Shown: positions 39,683 to 47,749 of the stretch, piece by piece
Layout of the letters: the number at the start of each line of letters is the position of its first letter
Position numbering within the stretch: the stretch's first letter is position 1
Assembly (NCBI RefSeq): GCF_002858745.1
Contig: NZ_PJRO01000009.1
Coordinates: 1-64,000, forward strand
Source: Mesorhizobium loti
GTDB taxonomy: Bacteria > Pseudomonadota > Alphaproteobacteria > Rhizobiales > Rhizobiaceae
DNA length: 64,000 bases
Direction of reading: 5' to 3'
Made by a program: the position numbers and the translations under genes
Notes under the pieces: model-generated
Seen by the model: only the letters and a program-made list of their open reading frames with translations
Database searches by the model: none
What the model was told of the DNA's origin: nothing

Positions 39683-40075
39683 ATGCGTATCTTGACGCTG
39701 GTTGCGGCCCTTTCCGTGATGGCCGCCTTTTCGCCCTCGGTTGCGCAGGAGCCGGAACAAAAGCTGGCGCCGCAGGTGACGCCGGGCCACTCGCCGAAGC
39801 AATCTCTGCCGATGCCGGGACTGTCGCCCGACCAGGAAGTCACGGCGATCAATATCGTCAGGGTCGAAGAGCTGCCGCAGCCGGACAGGGCCCAGGTGGA
39901 AACCCGGCTGAAGGACACCAGCGTGGACGATCTGCGTGAGTTGCAGACATCAATCCAGGCGTCACCCGTGGCGGTGCTGATGCTGGCCCAGAACGGGCTC
40001 GACGCAACGCAGGTGGTGGCGGCAACCATAGACCAGTCCGGCACGCTCACCCTGGTCATCCAGGAAACTGCGTGA
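39683..40075 (+). CDS. Exported hypothetical protein, 130 residues
   Basis: A 130-residue protein with a signal peptide (MRILTLVAALSVMAAFSPSVAQ) and a mature part of about 108 residues without Cys. INIVRVEELPQPDRAQVETRLKDTSVDDLRELQTSIQASPVAVLMLAQNGLDATQVVAATIDQSGTLTLVIQ is probably alpha/beta. No family recognised. AAGGAG precedes the ATG. Its stop lies 2 bases from the end of the convergent livG gene. Confidence 0.75.
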   Translation: MRILTLVAALSVMAAFSPSVAQEPEQKLAPQVTPGHSPKQSLPMPGLSPDQEVTAINIVRVEELPQPDRAQVETRLKDTSVDDLRELQTSIQASPVAVLMLAQNGLDATQVVAATIDQSGTLTLVIQETA

Positions 40076-40077
40076 GC

Positions 40078-40944
40078 CTATCGATCGGTGTCGAGCTGCT
40101 CGATGACTTTTGCGTCGCCGACATCGGTAAGCACGGTCTCGACCTCTTCGTCGTCGACGCCGAGATAGGCGGCGATCACGCGGGGATCGGACCGCACGAA
40201 ACCCGGGTCGCCGTCGGAGATCTTGCGGCCATATTCCAGCACCACGATGTGGTCGGAGATCTGCATCACCACCGACATGTCGTGCTCGATCAGCAGGATC
40301 GACGTGCCGTTGTTGCTGCGAATGTCCATCAGCAGTTCGTTGAGCGCCAGAGACTCCTTCGGGTTCAGCCCGGCGGCAGGCTCGTCGAGGCAGAGCAGTT
40401 CCGGGCCGGTGCACATGGCGCGCACGATTTCGAGCCGGCGCTGCGCACCATAGGGCAGGTCGCCGGCGGGATCGTCGGCGCGGTCCATGAGATCGGCTTT
40501 TTCCAGCCAATGTTGGGCAAGTTCCACCGATTCCGCGGAAGCCCGGCGGTAGCTGCCAATGCCGAACAGGCCTAAAATGAGGAAGCCCGAAGCCTTCATC
40601 AACTTGTTGTGCTGGGCAACCAGCATGTTTTCCAGCACCGTCAGTCCAGGAAACAGCCGGATGTTCTGGAAGGTGCGGGCGACCTTGGCTCTGGCGGTGA
40701 TCTGGAAGTCCGGCATGCGTTCGAGCAGAAATTCTGAACCATCGTGGCCGGTGAAATGGATCATGCCTTCCGTCGGCTTGTAGAAGCCGGTGATGCAGTT
40801 GAACACCGTCGTCTTGCCAGCGCCGTTCGGACCGATCAACGCGGTGATCTCGCCGCGCCTGGCCTCGAAGGACAGGTCACCGATGGCGACCAGGCCGCCG
40901 AATTCCATGGTCAGATGCTGGACTTGGAGGAGGGGTTTATCCAT
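40078..40944 (-). CDS. livG: Branched-chain amino acid type ABC transporter ATP-binding protein (LivG-like)
   Basis: A 288-residue ATPase of the LivG group. Walker A is GPNGAGKTTVFNCITGF, the signature region LPYGAQRRLEIVRAMCTGPELLCLDEPAAGLNPKE contains a PYGAQRR form of the ABC motif and Walker B, and the H-loop is IEHDMSVVM. The ATG at 40944 matches the family N-terminus. It is alone: no livF, livH, livM or binding-protein gene flanks it, and the neighbours on both sides are on the opposite strand. It may serve permease proteins encoded elsewhere, or be a relic of a larger cluster. Confidence 0.92.
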   Translation of the reverse strand: MDKPLLQVQHLTMEFGGLVAIGDLSFEARRGEITALIGPNGAGKTTVFNCITGFYKPTEGMIHFTGHDGSEFLLERMPDFQITARAKVARTFQNIRLFPGLTVLENMLVAQHNKLMKASGFLILGLFGIGSYRRASAESVELAQHWLEKADLMDRADDPAGDLPYGAQRRLEIVRAMCTGPELLCLDEPAAGLNPKESLALNELLMDIRSNNGTSILLIEHDMSVVMQISDHIVVLEYGRKISDGDPGFVRSDPRVIAAYLGVDDEEVETVLTDVGDAKVIEQLDTDR

Positions 40945-41137
40945 CGAGGGCACGCTCTCTGCTAAAGCCCCTGAGGTCGAAAATGCGCGAGCGGCCGATC
41001 GGTTCCGCACGTTTATCGGCCTTTTCCTGGTTATGGTTGCTCGCTGTGGAGAAACACGGTCGCTTGGCCAACAGCGTGGCGGCCTTCCGTACACTTGAAT
41101 ATGGTGCGCCGACTCAACGGTTGGAGACGGGTAACGC

Positions 41138-43459
41138 ATGAGTGGCGCAGAACAGGCGGGCAAAGAGCGGATCGCTTCCATCATCGCGACCGAAATCGCG
41201 GCCAAGCCCCAGCAGGTATCGGCGGCGATCGCACTGCTCGACGAAGGGGCGACGGTTCCGTTCGTGGCGCGCTACCGCAAGGAAGTGACCGGCGGACTCG
41301 ATGACACGCAACTCCGCCAGTTGGCCGAACGCCTCGTCTATTTGCGTGAACTCGATGCGCGCCGCGTTGCGATCCTGGAATCGATTGGCGAACAGGGCAA
41401 GCTGACGGACGAACTAAAGCTCAAGATCGCCTCGGCCGCCACCAAGGCGGAACTTGAGGACATCTATCTGCCCTATAAGCCGAAGCGGCGCACCAAGGCC
41501 GAGATCGCGCGCGAACGCGGCCTTGGTCCGCTGGCCGAGGCGATCCTGGCCGACCGCTCGGCCGTCCCGTTGCAATTGGCCGAAAGCTACATCACCGAAG
41601 AGGTGCCGGACACAAAGTCGGCGCTGGAGGGCGTGCGCGACATCCTTTCCGAACAGTTCTCGGAGAACGCCGATCTGGTCGGCAAGCTGCGCGCCTACAT
41701 GCAGGACCGCGCCTTCCTGCGCTCGCGCGTTGTCGACGGCAAACAGGAGGCCGGCGCCAAGTTTTCCGATTACTTCGACCATGCCGAGCGCTGGGCCACG
41801 ACGCCCAGCCATCGCGCACTGGCGATGCTGCGCGGCCGCAATGAAGATGTGCTTTCGCTCGCTATCGAAGTCGATGCCGACGACACCTCGCCGATGAAGC
41901 CGGTGGAGCGCATCATCGTGCAGACGCTGGCGATCGGCAATGCGTTGCCGGGCGACAAATGGCTGACGGAGGTCGCCGGCTGGACCTGGCGGGTGAAGCT
42001 GTCGCTGCATCTGTCACTCGACCTGATGCGCGACCTGCGCGAACGCGCCGAAGAAGAAGCGATCCATGTCTTCGCCCGCAATCTGAAGGACCTGTTGCTG
42101 GCAGCGCCTGCTGGTTCACGCGCCACCATGGGCCTCGATCCGGGCATTCGCACCGGTGTGAAGGTGGCGGTGGTGGACGGCACCGGCAAGCTCAAGGAAA
42201 CGGCAACGGTTTATCCGTTCCAGCCCAGGAACGATGTGCGCGGCGCCCAGGCCGAACTGGCGCGGCTGATGCGCCAGCACAAAATTGAGCTCATTGCCAT
42301 CGGCAACGGCACGGCCAGCCGCGAGACCGAGAAGCTGGTGGCCGACCTGCTTGGTGACATGCCGGCGCCGAAGCCGCTCAAGGTCATCGTCAGCGAGGCC
42401 GGCGCGTCGGTCTATTCGGCGTCCGAAACCGCCGCCATGGAATTCCCGAACCTGGACGTCTCCCTGCGCGGCGCGGTGTCGATCGCCCGGCGGCTGCAGG
42501 ACCCGCTGGCGGAACTCGTCAAGATCGAGCCCAAGTCGATTGGCGTCGGCCAATACCAGCACGATGTCGACCAATACCGGTTGGCGCGTTCGCTCGACGC
42601 AGTGGTGGAGGATGCGGTGAACGCTGTCGGCGTCGACCTCAACACGGCGTCTGCCCCGCTGTTGGCGCGCGTCTCCGGCCTCGGTGCGTCGCTTGCGGAA
42701 GCCATCGTTGCCCATCGCGACGCCAACGGACCGTTCCCCAGCCGCCAGGAACTGCTCAAGGTGACGCGCCTGGGACCAAGGGCCTTCGAACAAAGCGCCG
42801 GCTTCTTGCGCATTCCCAATGGCGCCGAGCCGCTGGATGCGTCCTCAGTGCATCCGGAAGCCTATGGCGTGGCCAAGAAGATCGTTACTGCCTGCGGGCG
42901 TGACGTGCGCGCCTTGATGAGCGACCGCGCGATGCTGCAGGCACTGGATCCCCGTGTCTTTGTCGACGACCGTTTTGGCCTGCCGACCGTGCGCGACATC
43001 ATCGCCGAACTGGAAAAGCCGGGTCGCGATCCGCGTCCGGGTTTCAAGACGGCAACCTTTGCCGACGGGGTCGAGGACATCAAGGACCTGAAGCCCGGCA
43101 TGCTGCTGGAAGGCACGGTCACCAACGTCGCGGCTTTCGGCGCCTTCGTCGACATCGGCGTACACCAGGACGGTCTTGTCCACGTCTCGCAACTGGCCGA
43201 CCGGTTCGTGAAGGACGCGCATGAGGTGGTCAAGGCCGGCGACATCGTCAAGGTGCGCGTGGTCGATGTCGACATACCGCGCAAGCGCATCGGTCTGACG
43301 ATGCGGCGCGATGGTGATGGTGGCTCGGCCAAGCCGGCACGCCAGGACGGTCCGAGAAAACCGGTCATGACACAGCAGAGCCGAGGCAAGCCGGATAAGG
43401 CGCCACCGTCGCAGGGTGCCTTTGGCGCTGCGCTGGCAGAGGCGTTCAAGAAGCGGTGA
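41138..43459 (+). CDS. tex: Tex family RNA-binding transcription accessory protein
   Basis: A 773-residue Tex protein. The helical N-terminal domain starts IASIIATEIAAKPQQVSAAIALLDEGATVPFVARYRKEVTGGLDD. A YqgF/RuvC-like domain is at about 325-450 (GLDPGIRTGVKVAVVDGTG). Helix-hairpin-helix motifs follow at about 495-560 (VDLNTASAPLLARVSGLGASLAEAIVAHR), and an S1 RNA-binding domain at about 655-725 (GMLLEGTVTNVAAFGAFVDIGVHQDGLVHVSQLADRF). The Arg/Lys-rich tail is typical. Tex binds nucleic acid in the cytosol and affects expression of stress and virulence genes. Confidence 0.97.
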   Translation: MSGAEQAGKERIASIIATEIAAKPQQVSAAIALLDEGATVPFVARYRKEVTGGLDDTQLRQLAERLVYLRELDARRVAILESIGEQGKLTDELKLKIASAATKAELEDIYLPYKPKRRTKAEIARERGLGPLAEAILADRSAVPLQLAESYITEEVPDTKSALEGVRDILSEQFSENADLVGKLRAYMQDRAFLRSRVVDGKQEAGAKFSDYFDHAERWATTPSHRALAMLRGRNEDVLSLAIEVDADDTSPMKPVERIIVQTLAIGNALPGDKWLTEVAGWTWRVKLSLHLSLDLMRDLRERAEEEAIHVFARNLKDLLLAAPAGSRATMGLDPGIRTGVKVAVVDGTGKLKETATVYPFQPRNDVRGAQAELARLMRQHKIELIAIGNGTASRETEKLVADLLGDMPAPKPLKVIVSEAGASVYSASETAAMEFPNLDVSLRGAVSIARRLQDPLAELVKIEPKSIGVGQYQHDVDQYRLARSLDAVVEDAVNAVGVDLNTASAPLLARVSGLGASLAEAIVAHRDANGPFPSRQELLKVTRLGPRAFEQSAGFLRIPNGAEPLDASSVHPEAYGVAKKIVTACGRDVRALMSDRAMLQALDPRVFVDDRFGLPTVRDIIAELEKPGRDPRPGFKTATFADGVEDIKDLKPGMLLEGTVTNVAAFGAFVDIGVHQDGLVHVSQLADRFVKDAHEVVKAGDIVKVRVVDVDIPRKRIGLTMRRDGDGGSAKPARQDGPRKPVMTQQSRGKPDKAPPSQGAFGAALAEAFKKR

Positions 43460-43516
43460 TGTGACAGCATGGGCGACTGGTTGGCGGGTTATTCGCCATT
43501 CATCCACATGTATTTT

Positions 43517-44416
43517 TCAATGAGTTGACGCCCGCCTGGCCGTTCGATCGACCGCGTCGATAACCGTGCCATACAAGGCGGGCGGCAGATCATGTCCCAT
43601 CCCGTCGATCAGCATGAAGTCTGCATTCGGAATGGAGGCCGCGGTGTCTTCGCCGCAAGCCGCAGGGACGAGCGGATCGTTGGTCCCATGAATGACAAGC
43701 GTCGGTGCGCTGATTGTTGCAAGACGTGAACGACGATCAGCGGTCACGGCAATCGCGGCGATCTGTCGTCCGAAGCCACCTGGATCATAGGCGCGCCGGA
43801 TTTCCTCCAGTATGAGGAGGCTATAGGCCTCTTCGTCAAATGAATTGCCGTCACTGGCGATACGGCGCGCGAAGGCAAGGCTGTGTGCGACAAAGCCGGC
43901 TTCGTCGGAGGTCGGATCTGGCGCAGGGCGCATCATCATCGCCATGATGCCGGGAGCGGCCTGTGGCAGGGTCGGATTGCCGGTGCTCGACATGATCGAC
44001 GTCAGGGACATCGCCCGCTCAGGATACTCAGCTGCGACGATCTGGGCGATCATCCCACCCAATGACCGTCCGACAAGATGCGCTTTGTCGATGGCGAGGG
44101 CATCAAGCAGTCCGACGACGTCTGCAGCCATGTCGCCGAGCGTATAGGGAACGTCCGGTCGTTGCCCGGCTATGAGCGTCGCCGCCAAAGCGCCGAAATC
44201 CGGCGGTGTGAACTGGCGGAAATGTGTCGAAAGCCCGGAGTCGCGGTTGTCGAACCGGATCACGCGATAGCCTCGCGCTGCCAGTTCTTCGCAGAACGGA
44301 ACAGTCCATCGGATCATCTGCGTGCCCAATCCGGCAATCAACAGGATCGCTTCATCGGCCTCATCGCCGAAACTGTCATAGGCCAGATCGATTTCATTGG
44401 TTTTCACGATAGTCAT
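43517..44416 (-). CDS. Alpha/beta hydrolase
   Basis: A 299-residue alpha/beta-hydrolase. The nucleophile elbow is GRSLGG (VGRSLGGMIAQIVAAEYPERAMSL), the acid lies in VIHGTNDPLVP and the catalytic His in DGMGHDLP. No signal peptide is present. The longer frame upstream has no support; the ATG at 44416 begins MTIVKTNEIDLAYDSFGDE. The substrate is unknown. Two TTACCCG palindromic sites lie about 150-185 bases upstream. Confidence 0.88.
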   Translation of the reverse strand: MTIVKTNEIDLAYDSFGDEADEAILLIAGLGTQMIRWTVPFCEELAARGYRVIRFDNRDSGLSTHFRQFTPPDFGALAATLIAGQRPDVPYTLGDMAADVVGLLDALAIDKAHLVGRSLGGMIAQIVAAEYPERAMSLTSIMSSTGNPTLPQAAPGIMAMMMRPAPDPTSDEAGFVAHSLAFARRIASDGNSFDEEAYSLLILEEIRRAYDPGGFGRQIAAIAVTADRRSRLATISAPTLVIHGTNDPLVPAACGEDTAASIPNADFMLIDGMGHDLPPALYGTVIDAVDRTARRASTH

Positions 44417-44565
44417 GATGAAGTTCCACGGATCATGCCGGTGTGATCGGAGGAGGGCGAGCATTCGATTGCCGCCACACGATGTCAGGCCTTGTCGGCA
44501 GGCATCATGGCTGGCGAAGGAGGACGTCGAAAACCCGATCGGCACCACAAGTTTGATGTCTTTTA

Positions 44566-44605
44566 TTACCCGGGTAAAATTCTCGCGTCAATATTACCCG
44601 TATAA
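44566..44605. promoter_or_regulatory. Paired TTACCCG palindromes, candidate operator
   Basis: TTACCCGGGTAA (44566-44577) is a perfect 12-bp palindrome. A second copy, TTACCCGTATAA (44594-44605), is degenerate on one side. They lie in the AT-rich stretch between the hydrolase gene (start 44416, minus) and the end of the hydroxyacid dehydrogenase gene, where the hydrolase promoter should be. The regulator is not evident. Confidence 0.5.
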
Positions 44606-44649
44606 TATTAACGGCCGCGTGATGGTGCGCCCGGCTTGCTTCGAAATGT

Positions 44650-45588
44650 TCAGTTCACCGCGTTTTCGGGCTGCCTTCCGGTGAAATAGGCGTCGAGGCT
44701 GGCCAACACCATGTTGCCCATGGCGCGGCGTGTCTCGACGGTGGCGCTCGCCTGATGCGGCATCAGCACGACGTTGGGCAGCTCGAGGAAATCCTTGCGG
44801 ATGGCCGGCTCGTTCTCGAATACGTCGAGACCGGCTGCTGCGATCGTACCATCGCGCAGGGCAGCGATCAGCGCTTCCTCATCGACCACGCTGCCGCGCG
44901 CGATGTTGATCAGTGTGCCTTGCGGGCCGAGTGCCTTGAGCACGTTATCGTTGACGACACGACGCGTATCCGGTGTCGCCGCGACGCAGACGGCGAGCAC
45001 GTCACTGTCGGCGGCAAGCGCCGTTGCATCGGCAAAATGCGGCCAGGCGACATCGTGATAGTGCGTGCGGTTGGAATAGCGCACGGCCATGCCGAAGACC
45101 TCTGCGCGGGTGCCCAGCGCACGGCCGATCTGGCCGAGCCCTAGGACGCCCAGCCGCTTGCCGCGCGGGCTGGAGCCGAGCGGGAATTGTTCGCCGGCGT
45201 GCCAGCGGCCGTTACGCAGGAACCGGTCGCCCTCGACGATACGGCGCAGCACGGCAAGGATCAGCGCCAGCCCCATGTCTGCGACCTCGTCAGTCAGCGC
45301 GCCTTGTGTGGTGGTGACGTGGACGTTGCGCTTCCGCGCGTAAGCCAGGTCGATCCTGTCCGTGCCAACTCCATTGACGGCGATGATACCGAGCAAGGGC
45401 AGTCGGTCGATCCAGTCATTGGCAAGACCGGTGCCGCCACCGGTTACGACGGCACGAATGTTGCCGCGTGCGGCTTCGATCCCGTCGTGCTGTGCGGCGT
45501 CGAAGAGACGATGCACCTGATAGGCGGTATCGAGCCTGGTTTCGATCTCTGTCATCATCGGTTCAACGAGCAAGAGATGCGGTTTCAC
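44650..45588 (-). CDS. D-isomer-specific 2-hydroxyacid dehydrogenase
   Basis: A 312-residue NAD(P)-dependent dehydrogenase. The nucleotide-binding loop is GVLGLGQIGRALGTRAEVFGMAVRYSNRT, with catalytic Arg in NIARGSVVDEEAL, Glu in GLDVFENEP and His in LMPHQAS. It probably reduces a glyoxylate-, hydroxypyruvate- or arylpyruvate-like 2-oxoacid. The GTG at 45588 is used, since AAGGAGG lies four to five bases upstream. That ribosome binding site directly adjoins the dispersed repeat at 45599. Confidence 0.9.
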   Translation of the reverse strand: MKPHLLLVEPMMTEIETRLDTAYQVHRLFDAAQHDGIEAARGNIRAVVTGGGTGLANDWIDRLPLLGIIAVNGVGTDRIDLAYARKRNVHVTTTQGALTDEVADMGLALILAVLRRIVEGDRFLRNGRWHAGEQFPLGSSPRGKRLGVLGLGQIGRALGTRAEVFGMAVRYSNRTHYHDVAWPHFADATALAADSDVLAVCVAATPDTRRVVNDNVLKALGPQGTLINIARGSVVDEEALIAALRDGTIAAAGLDVFENEPAIRKDFLELPNVVLMPHQASATVETRRAMGNMVLASLDAYFTGRQPENAVN

Positions 45589-45598
45589 CTGGCCTCCT

Positions 45599-45699
45599 TA
45601 GAGCGTTTCCGTTTTTGCCGGAAACGCGGAAACGCTCTAACATTTTTGTTGCACATCGTGCTTTCCGAAAATCGGCTTCGATTTTCGGGCCGATGCGCT
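45599..45699. repeat. Dispersed repeat, full-length copy
   Basis: TAGAGCG (45599-45605) pairs with CGCTCTA (45633-45639) around TTTCCG/CGGAAA, followed by a T-rich link and CGTGCTTTCCGAAAATCGGCTTCGATTTTCGGGCCGATGCGCT. The second half is the reverse complement of the repeat at 28479-28530; the first half matches 17995-18031. No coding potential. Confidence 0.8.
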
Positions 45700-45815
45700 G
45701 ATTACGATCTGTTTGGTGAAGAATGCCACCAGGGTGTATGATCGCTTCGGTCGACAGCCGAAACTGGGCTCGGCTGCAAGAGGGCGACATCCAGCCCGTT
45801 AGAGGAGGGCATGCT

Positions 45816-45932
45816 ATGGCATTCCTCCACTTCGACACAAACCGTCCTGCGCACTTCTTCTCGGATTGGGGTGTTCCGATCGCTGCAGCCTTGATCGTTG
45901 GCTGCTGGATCGGCCTCCTGATGTGGGGTTGA
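45816..45932 (+). CDS. Small membrane protein, 38 residues
   Basis: A 38-residue frame: a short hydrophilic start (MAFLHFDTNRPAHFFSDWG) and one hydrophobic helix (VPIAAALIVGCWIGLLMWG). AGGAGGG lies about seven bases before the ATG, which is the main reason to believe it is translated. No family recognised and no clear link to neighbours. Confidence 0.55.
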   Translation: MAFLHFDTNRPAHFFSDWGVPIAAALIVGCWIGLLMWG

Positions 45933-46010
45933 GCGCGCAGTAGAACGACGCGGAGCCACGCACGGCAAGACCCGCGCTGGCGAACCGGAGCAGGCCTTGT
46001 TGTCGGTGCA

Positions 46011-46151
46011 TCAGCGGAACGTTTTTCCGGAATGGCCAGTCGATCCGGAATTGCTCGACTTGGCGCCGATCCCGGGTTTGTTGTAGCCGGCTGCAGAAGC
46101 CATGCTGGTGGCCAGAGCAAGGGCCGCCACCACGATGAGTGTTGTCTTCAT
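46011..46151 (-). CDS. Tiny secreted protein, 46 residues
   Basis: A 46-residue frame with a clear signal peptide (MKTTLIVVAALALATSMASA) leaving a mature peptide of about 26 residues, AGYNKPGIGAKSSNSGSTG followed by HSGKTFR. It is Gly/Ser/Lys-rich with no Cys. GAAGGAGGGAGAG precedes the ATG at 46151, a strong ribosome binding site. I do not recognise it; small exported Gly/Ser-rich peptides of unknown role are common in rhizobia. Confidence 0.65.
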   Translation of the reverse strand: MKTTLIVVAALALATSMASAAGYNKPGIGAKSSNSGSTGHSGKTFR

Positions 46152-46321
46152 CTCTCCCTCCTTCGTTTCGATCGCGTCACAAGGTGCGATCCGAGGGGAA
46201 GGGTGCATGCTCTTTGCCACAGCGGACATACGGCAAATGCCGTACTTAGACAGCCGCTCTCCGGTCGTCACCGAAGGTGGTTAGCAAAGGGTGAAGGATT
46301 TCCGCAGGTTTGGTGACAAGC

Positions 46322-47056
46322 CTAACCCTGAACCGTCAGTTCGACGCGATCCGCCGAGAAACGCGTCTGCGAATACTGGATCGGTTTGTCGTTGCTATCG
46401 ACATTGAGGCTGCGTGCGACCAGCACGATGGCGCCGGGCGAAAGCCTGAGATCGCGTGTGTCGGTGTCGTCGGCGTGCCGCGCCTCGATCGTCGTCGATG
46501 CGCGGCGGTAATCCTTGATGCCGGACAGCGCGAGCGCTTGGGTGATCGAATGGGTTCTTGCGAAGTAGTCCGCGATCTCAGGGAATTGCGCGGCACGAAA
46601 CCAGGCGGTAGAGCGTGAGACCGGTATGTCGTCGGCCAGGCCGCGCATTTCGAGGCGGATGACCTCTTCGGCGGGCTCCAGCCCGAGTGCTGCGGCAACC
46701 GTGGCGTTAGCCGGTTCGCGGGCATGGTCCAGGAGTTCGATCTGCCGGTCCCGCGCCTGGCCTTCGAGGCCGGTGGAAAAGCGGGTTCTGGCGCCGATCG
46801 GATAGGTGAGACGCTTCTGACGCCGTACATAGGTGCCGCGTCCCTGTTCGCTCCGCAGCACGCCTTCATGGACAAGCGCCGCGATGGCGGCGCGCACCGT
46901 ATGCCGGTTCACACCGAACCGTGCAGCGAGTTCGGCCTCGGGCGGCAGGCGCCCGTTCTCGTCGGCTAGGCCAGTGCCGATGCCGCGCCGGATCTCGTCG
47001 CCGATCTGCCGCCATAACGCGACGCCGACCCCGCGATGCAATGCCGATTTCGACAT
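46322..47056 (-). CDS. phnF: GntR family phosphonate regulator PhnF
   Basis: A 244-residue HutC-subfamily GntR regulator. The winged helix is WRQIGDEIRRGIGTGLADENGRLPPEAELAARFGVNRHTVRAAIAALVHEGVLRSEQGRGTYV, and the UTRA effector domain covers about residues 95-240 (RSTAWFRAAQFPEIADYFARTHSITQAL). It is divergent from phnG with a TTGTCTA-N6-TAGACAA palindrome near the phnG start, so it probably represses the phn operon. Confidence 0.94.
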   Translation of the reverse strand: MSKSALHRGVGVALWRQIGDEIRRGIGTGLADENGRLPPEAELAARFGVNRHTVRAAIAALVHEGVLRSEQGRGTYVRRQKRLTYPIGARTRFSTGLEGQARDRQIELLDHAREPANATVAAALGLEPAEEVIRLEMRGLADDIPVSRSTAWFRAAQFPEIADYFARTHSITQALALSGIKDYRRASTTIEARHADDTDTRDLRLSPGAIVLVARSLNVDSNDKPIQYSQTRFSADRVELTVQG

Positions 47057-47123
47057 TTTTCCTCACATGTCCGGGGGCCCGATCCCCATCCGTTTCGATC
47101 AAAAAAAGTGGGCCCCGCCCTTG

Positions 47124-47141
47124 TTGTCATTGTTCCGTCAT
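47124..47141 (+). promoter_or_regulatory. PhoB-box-like repeat upstream of phnG
   Basis: TTGTCAT-TGTT-CCGTCAT consists of two 7-bp repeats spaced 11 bases apart. Each matches 6 of 7 positions of CTGTCAT, the half-site of the PHO box. It lies 66 bases before the phnG start. Confidence 0.65.
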
Positions 47142-47173
47142 TCAACGGGTCTAAGACAGGCTAAGTTATCTAG

Positions 47174-47193
47174 TTGTCTAGATCAATAGACAA
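47174..47193. promoter_or_regulatory. PhnF operator candidate
   Basis: TTGTCTA (47174-47180), 6 bases, TAGACAA (47187-47193) is a perfect inverted repeat with GT-TA-AC-like arms as in HutC-group operators. It ends 13 bases before the phnG start, where binding would block transcription or initiation. Confidence 0.65.
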
Positions 47194-47206
47194 ATTTGAG
47201 GTTGTC

Positions 47207-47662
47207 ATGGAAATCAAGGCGGATCAAACCGCGCGACAGGACCGCATGGCGATTCTGGCACGCTGCAGCACTGAGAGGCTGAGCGCCTTGTGGGCGACGC
47301 TCGGACTGCAGCCCAGGCACACCCCGTTGCGCGGACCCGAGGCTGGCCTGGTGATGCTGCGCGGACGCGTCGGCGGCACCGGTGAACCGTTCAATGTCGG
47401 CGAGGCGACCGTCACCCGCGCCAGTGTGAAACTGGAGGACGGTTCGGTAGGTCACGCCATGGCGCTCGGTCGTGATCACGCCAAGGTGCAGCTCTCGGCG
47501 GTCATCGATGCGCTCTGCCGCAATGCCGAAACCGCGGCGCGCATCGATGCGGAGCTGATCCAGCCGATGCGGCGTGAACTCGACCAAGCCGACGAGACGC
47601 GCCGCCAGCAGACCGCGGCCACGCGCGTCGACTTTTTCACCATGGTGCGAGGAGAAGACTGA
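47207..47662 (+). CDS. phnG: C-P lyase core subunit PhnG
   Basis: A 151-residue PhnG (MAILARCSTERLSALWATLGLQPRHTPLRGPEAGLVMLRGRVGGTGEPFNVGEATVTRASVKLEDGSVGHAMALGRDHAKVQLSAVIDAL). PhnG, H, I and J form the carbon-phosphorus lyase core; G, H and I together displace adenine of ATP by the phosphonate. The ATG at 47207 is preferred over a TTG at 47174 that lies inside the operator. The 3' end is part of a 56-bp tandem duplication, and the stop overlaps an ATG (TGATG). Confidence 0.95.
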   Translation: MEIKADQTARQDRMAILARCSTERLSALWATLGLQPRHTPLRGPEAGLVMLRGRVGGTGEPFNVGEATVTRASVKLEDGSVGHAMALGRDHAKVQLSAVIDALCRNAETAARIDAELIQPMRRELDQADETRRQQTAATRVDFFTMVRGED

Positions 47663-47749
47663 TGCAGAACGAAGCGACCGCCGTGAAGGCGGTCACCATG
47701 GTGCGCGGAGAAGACTGATGTTGAACGAAGCGACTGCCCTTGAAGGCGG
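47638..47749 (+). repeat. 56-bp tandem duplication at the phnG-phnH junction
   Basis: The segment CACCATGGTGCG..GGAGAAGACTGATG..GAACGAAGCGAC..GCC..GAAGGCGG occurs at 47638-47693 and again, diverged, at 47694-47749. The first copy holds the true phnG stop and an ATG opening an 18-codon frame (47662-47718) that ends at the second-copy TGA. The second copy holds the phnH start at 47718. Both retain GGAGAAGAC as a ribosome binding site. Confidence 0.85.
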
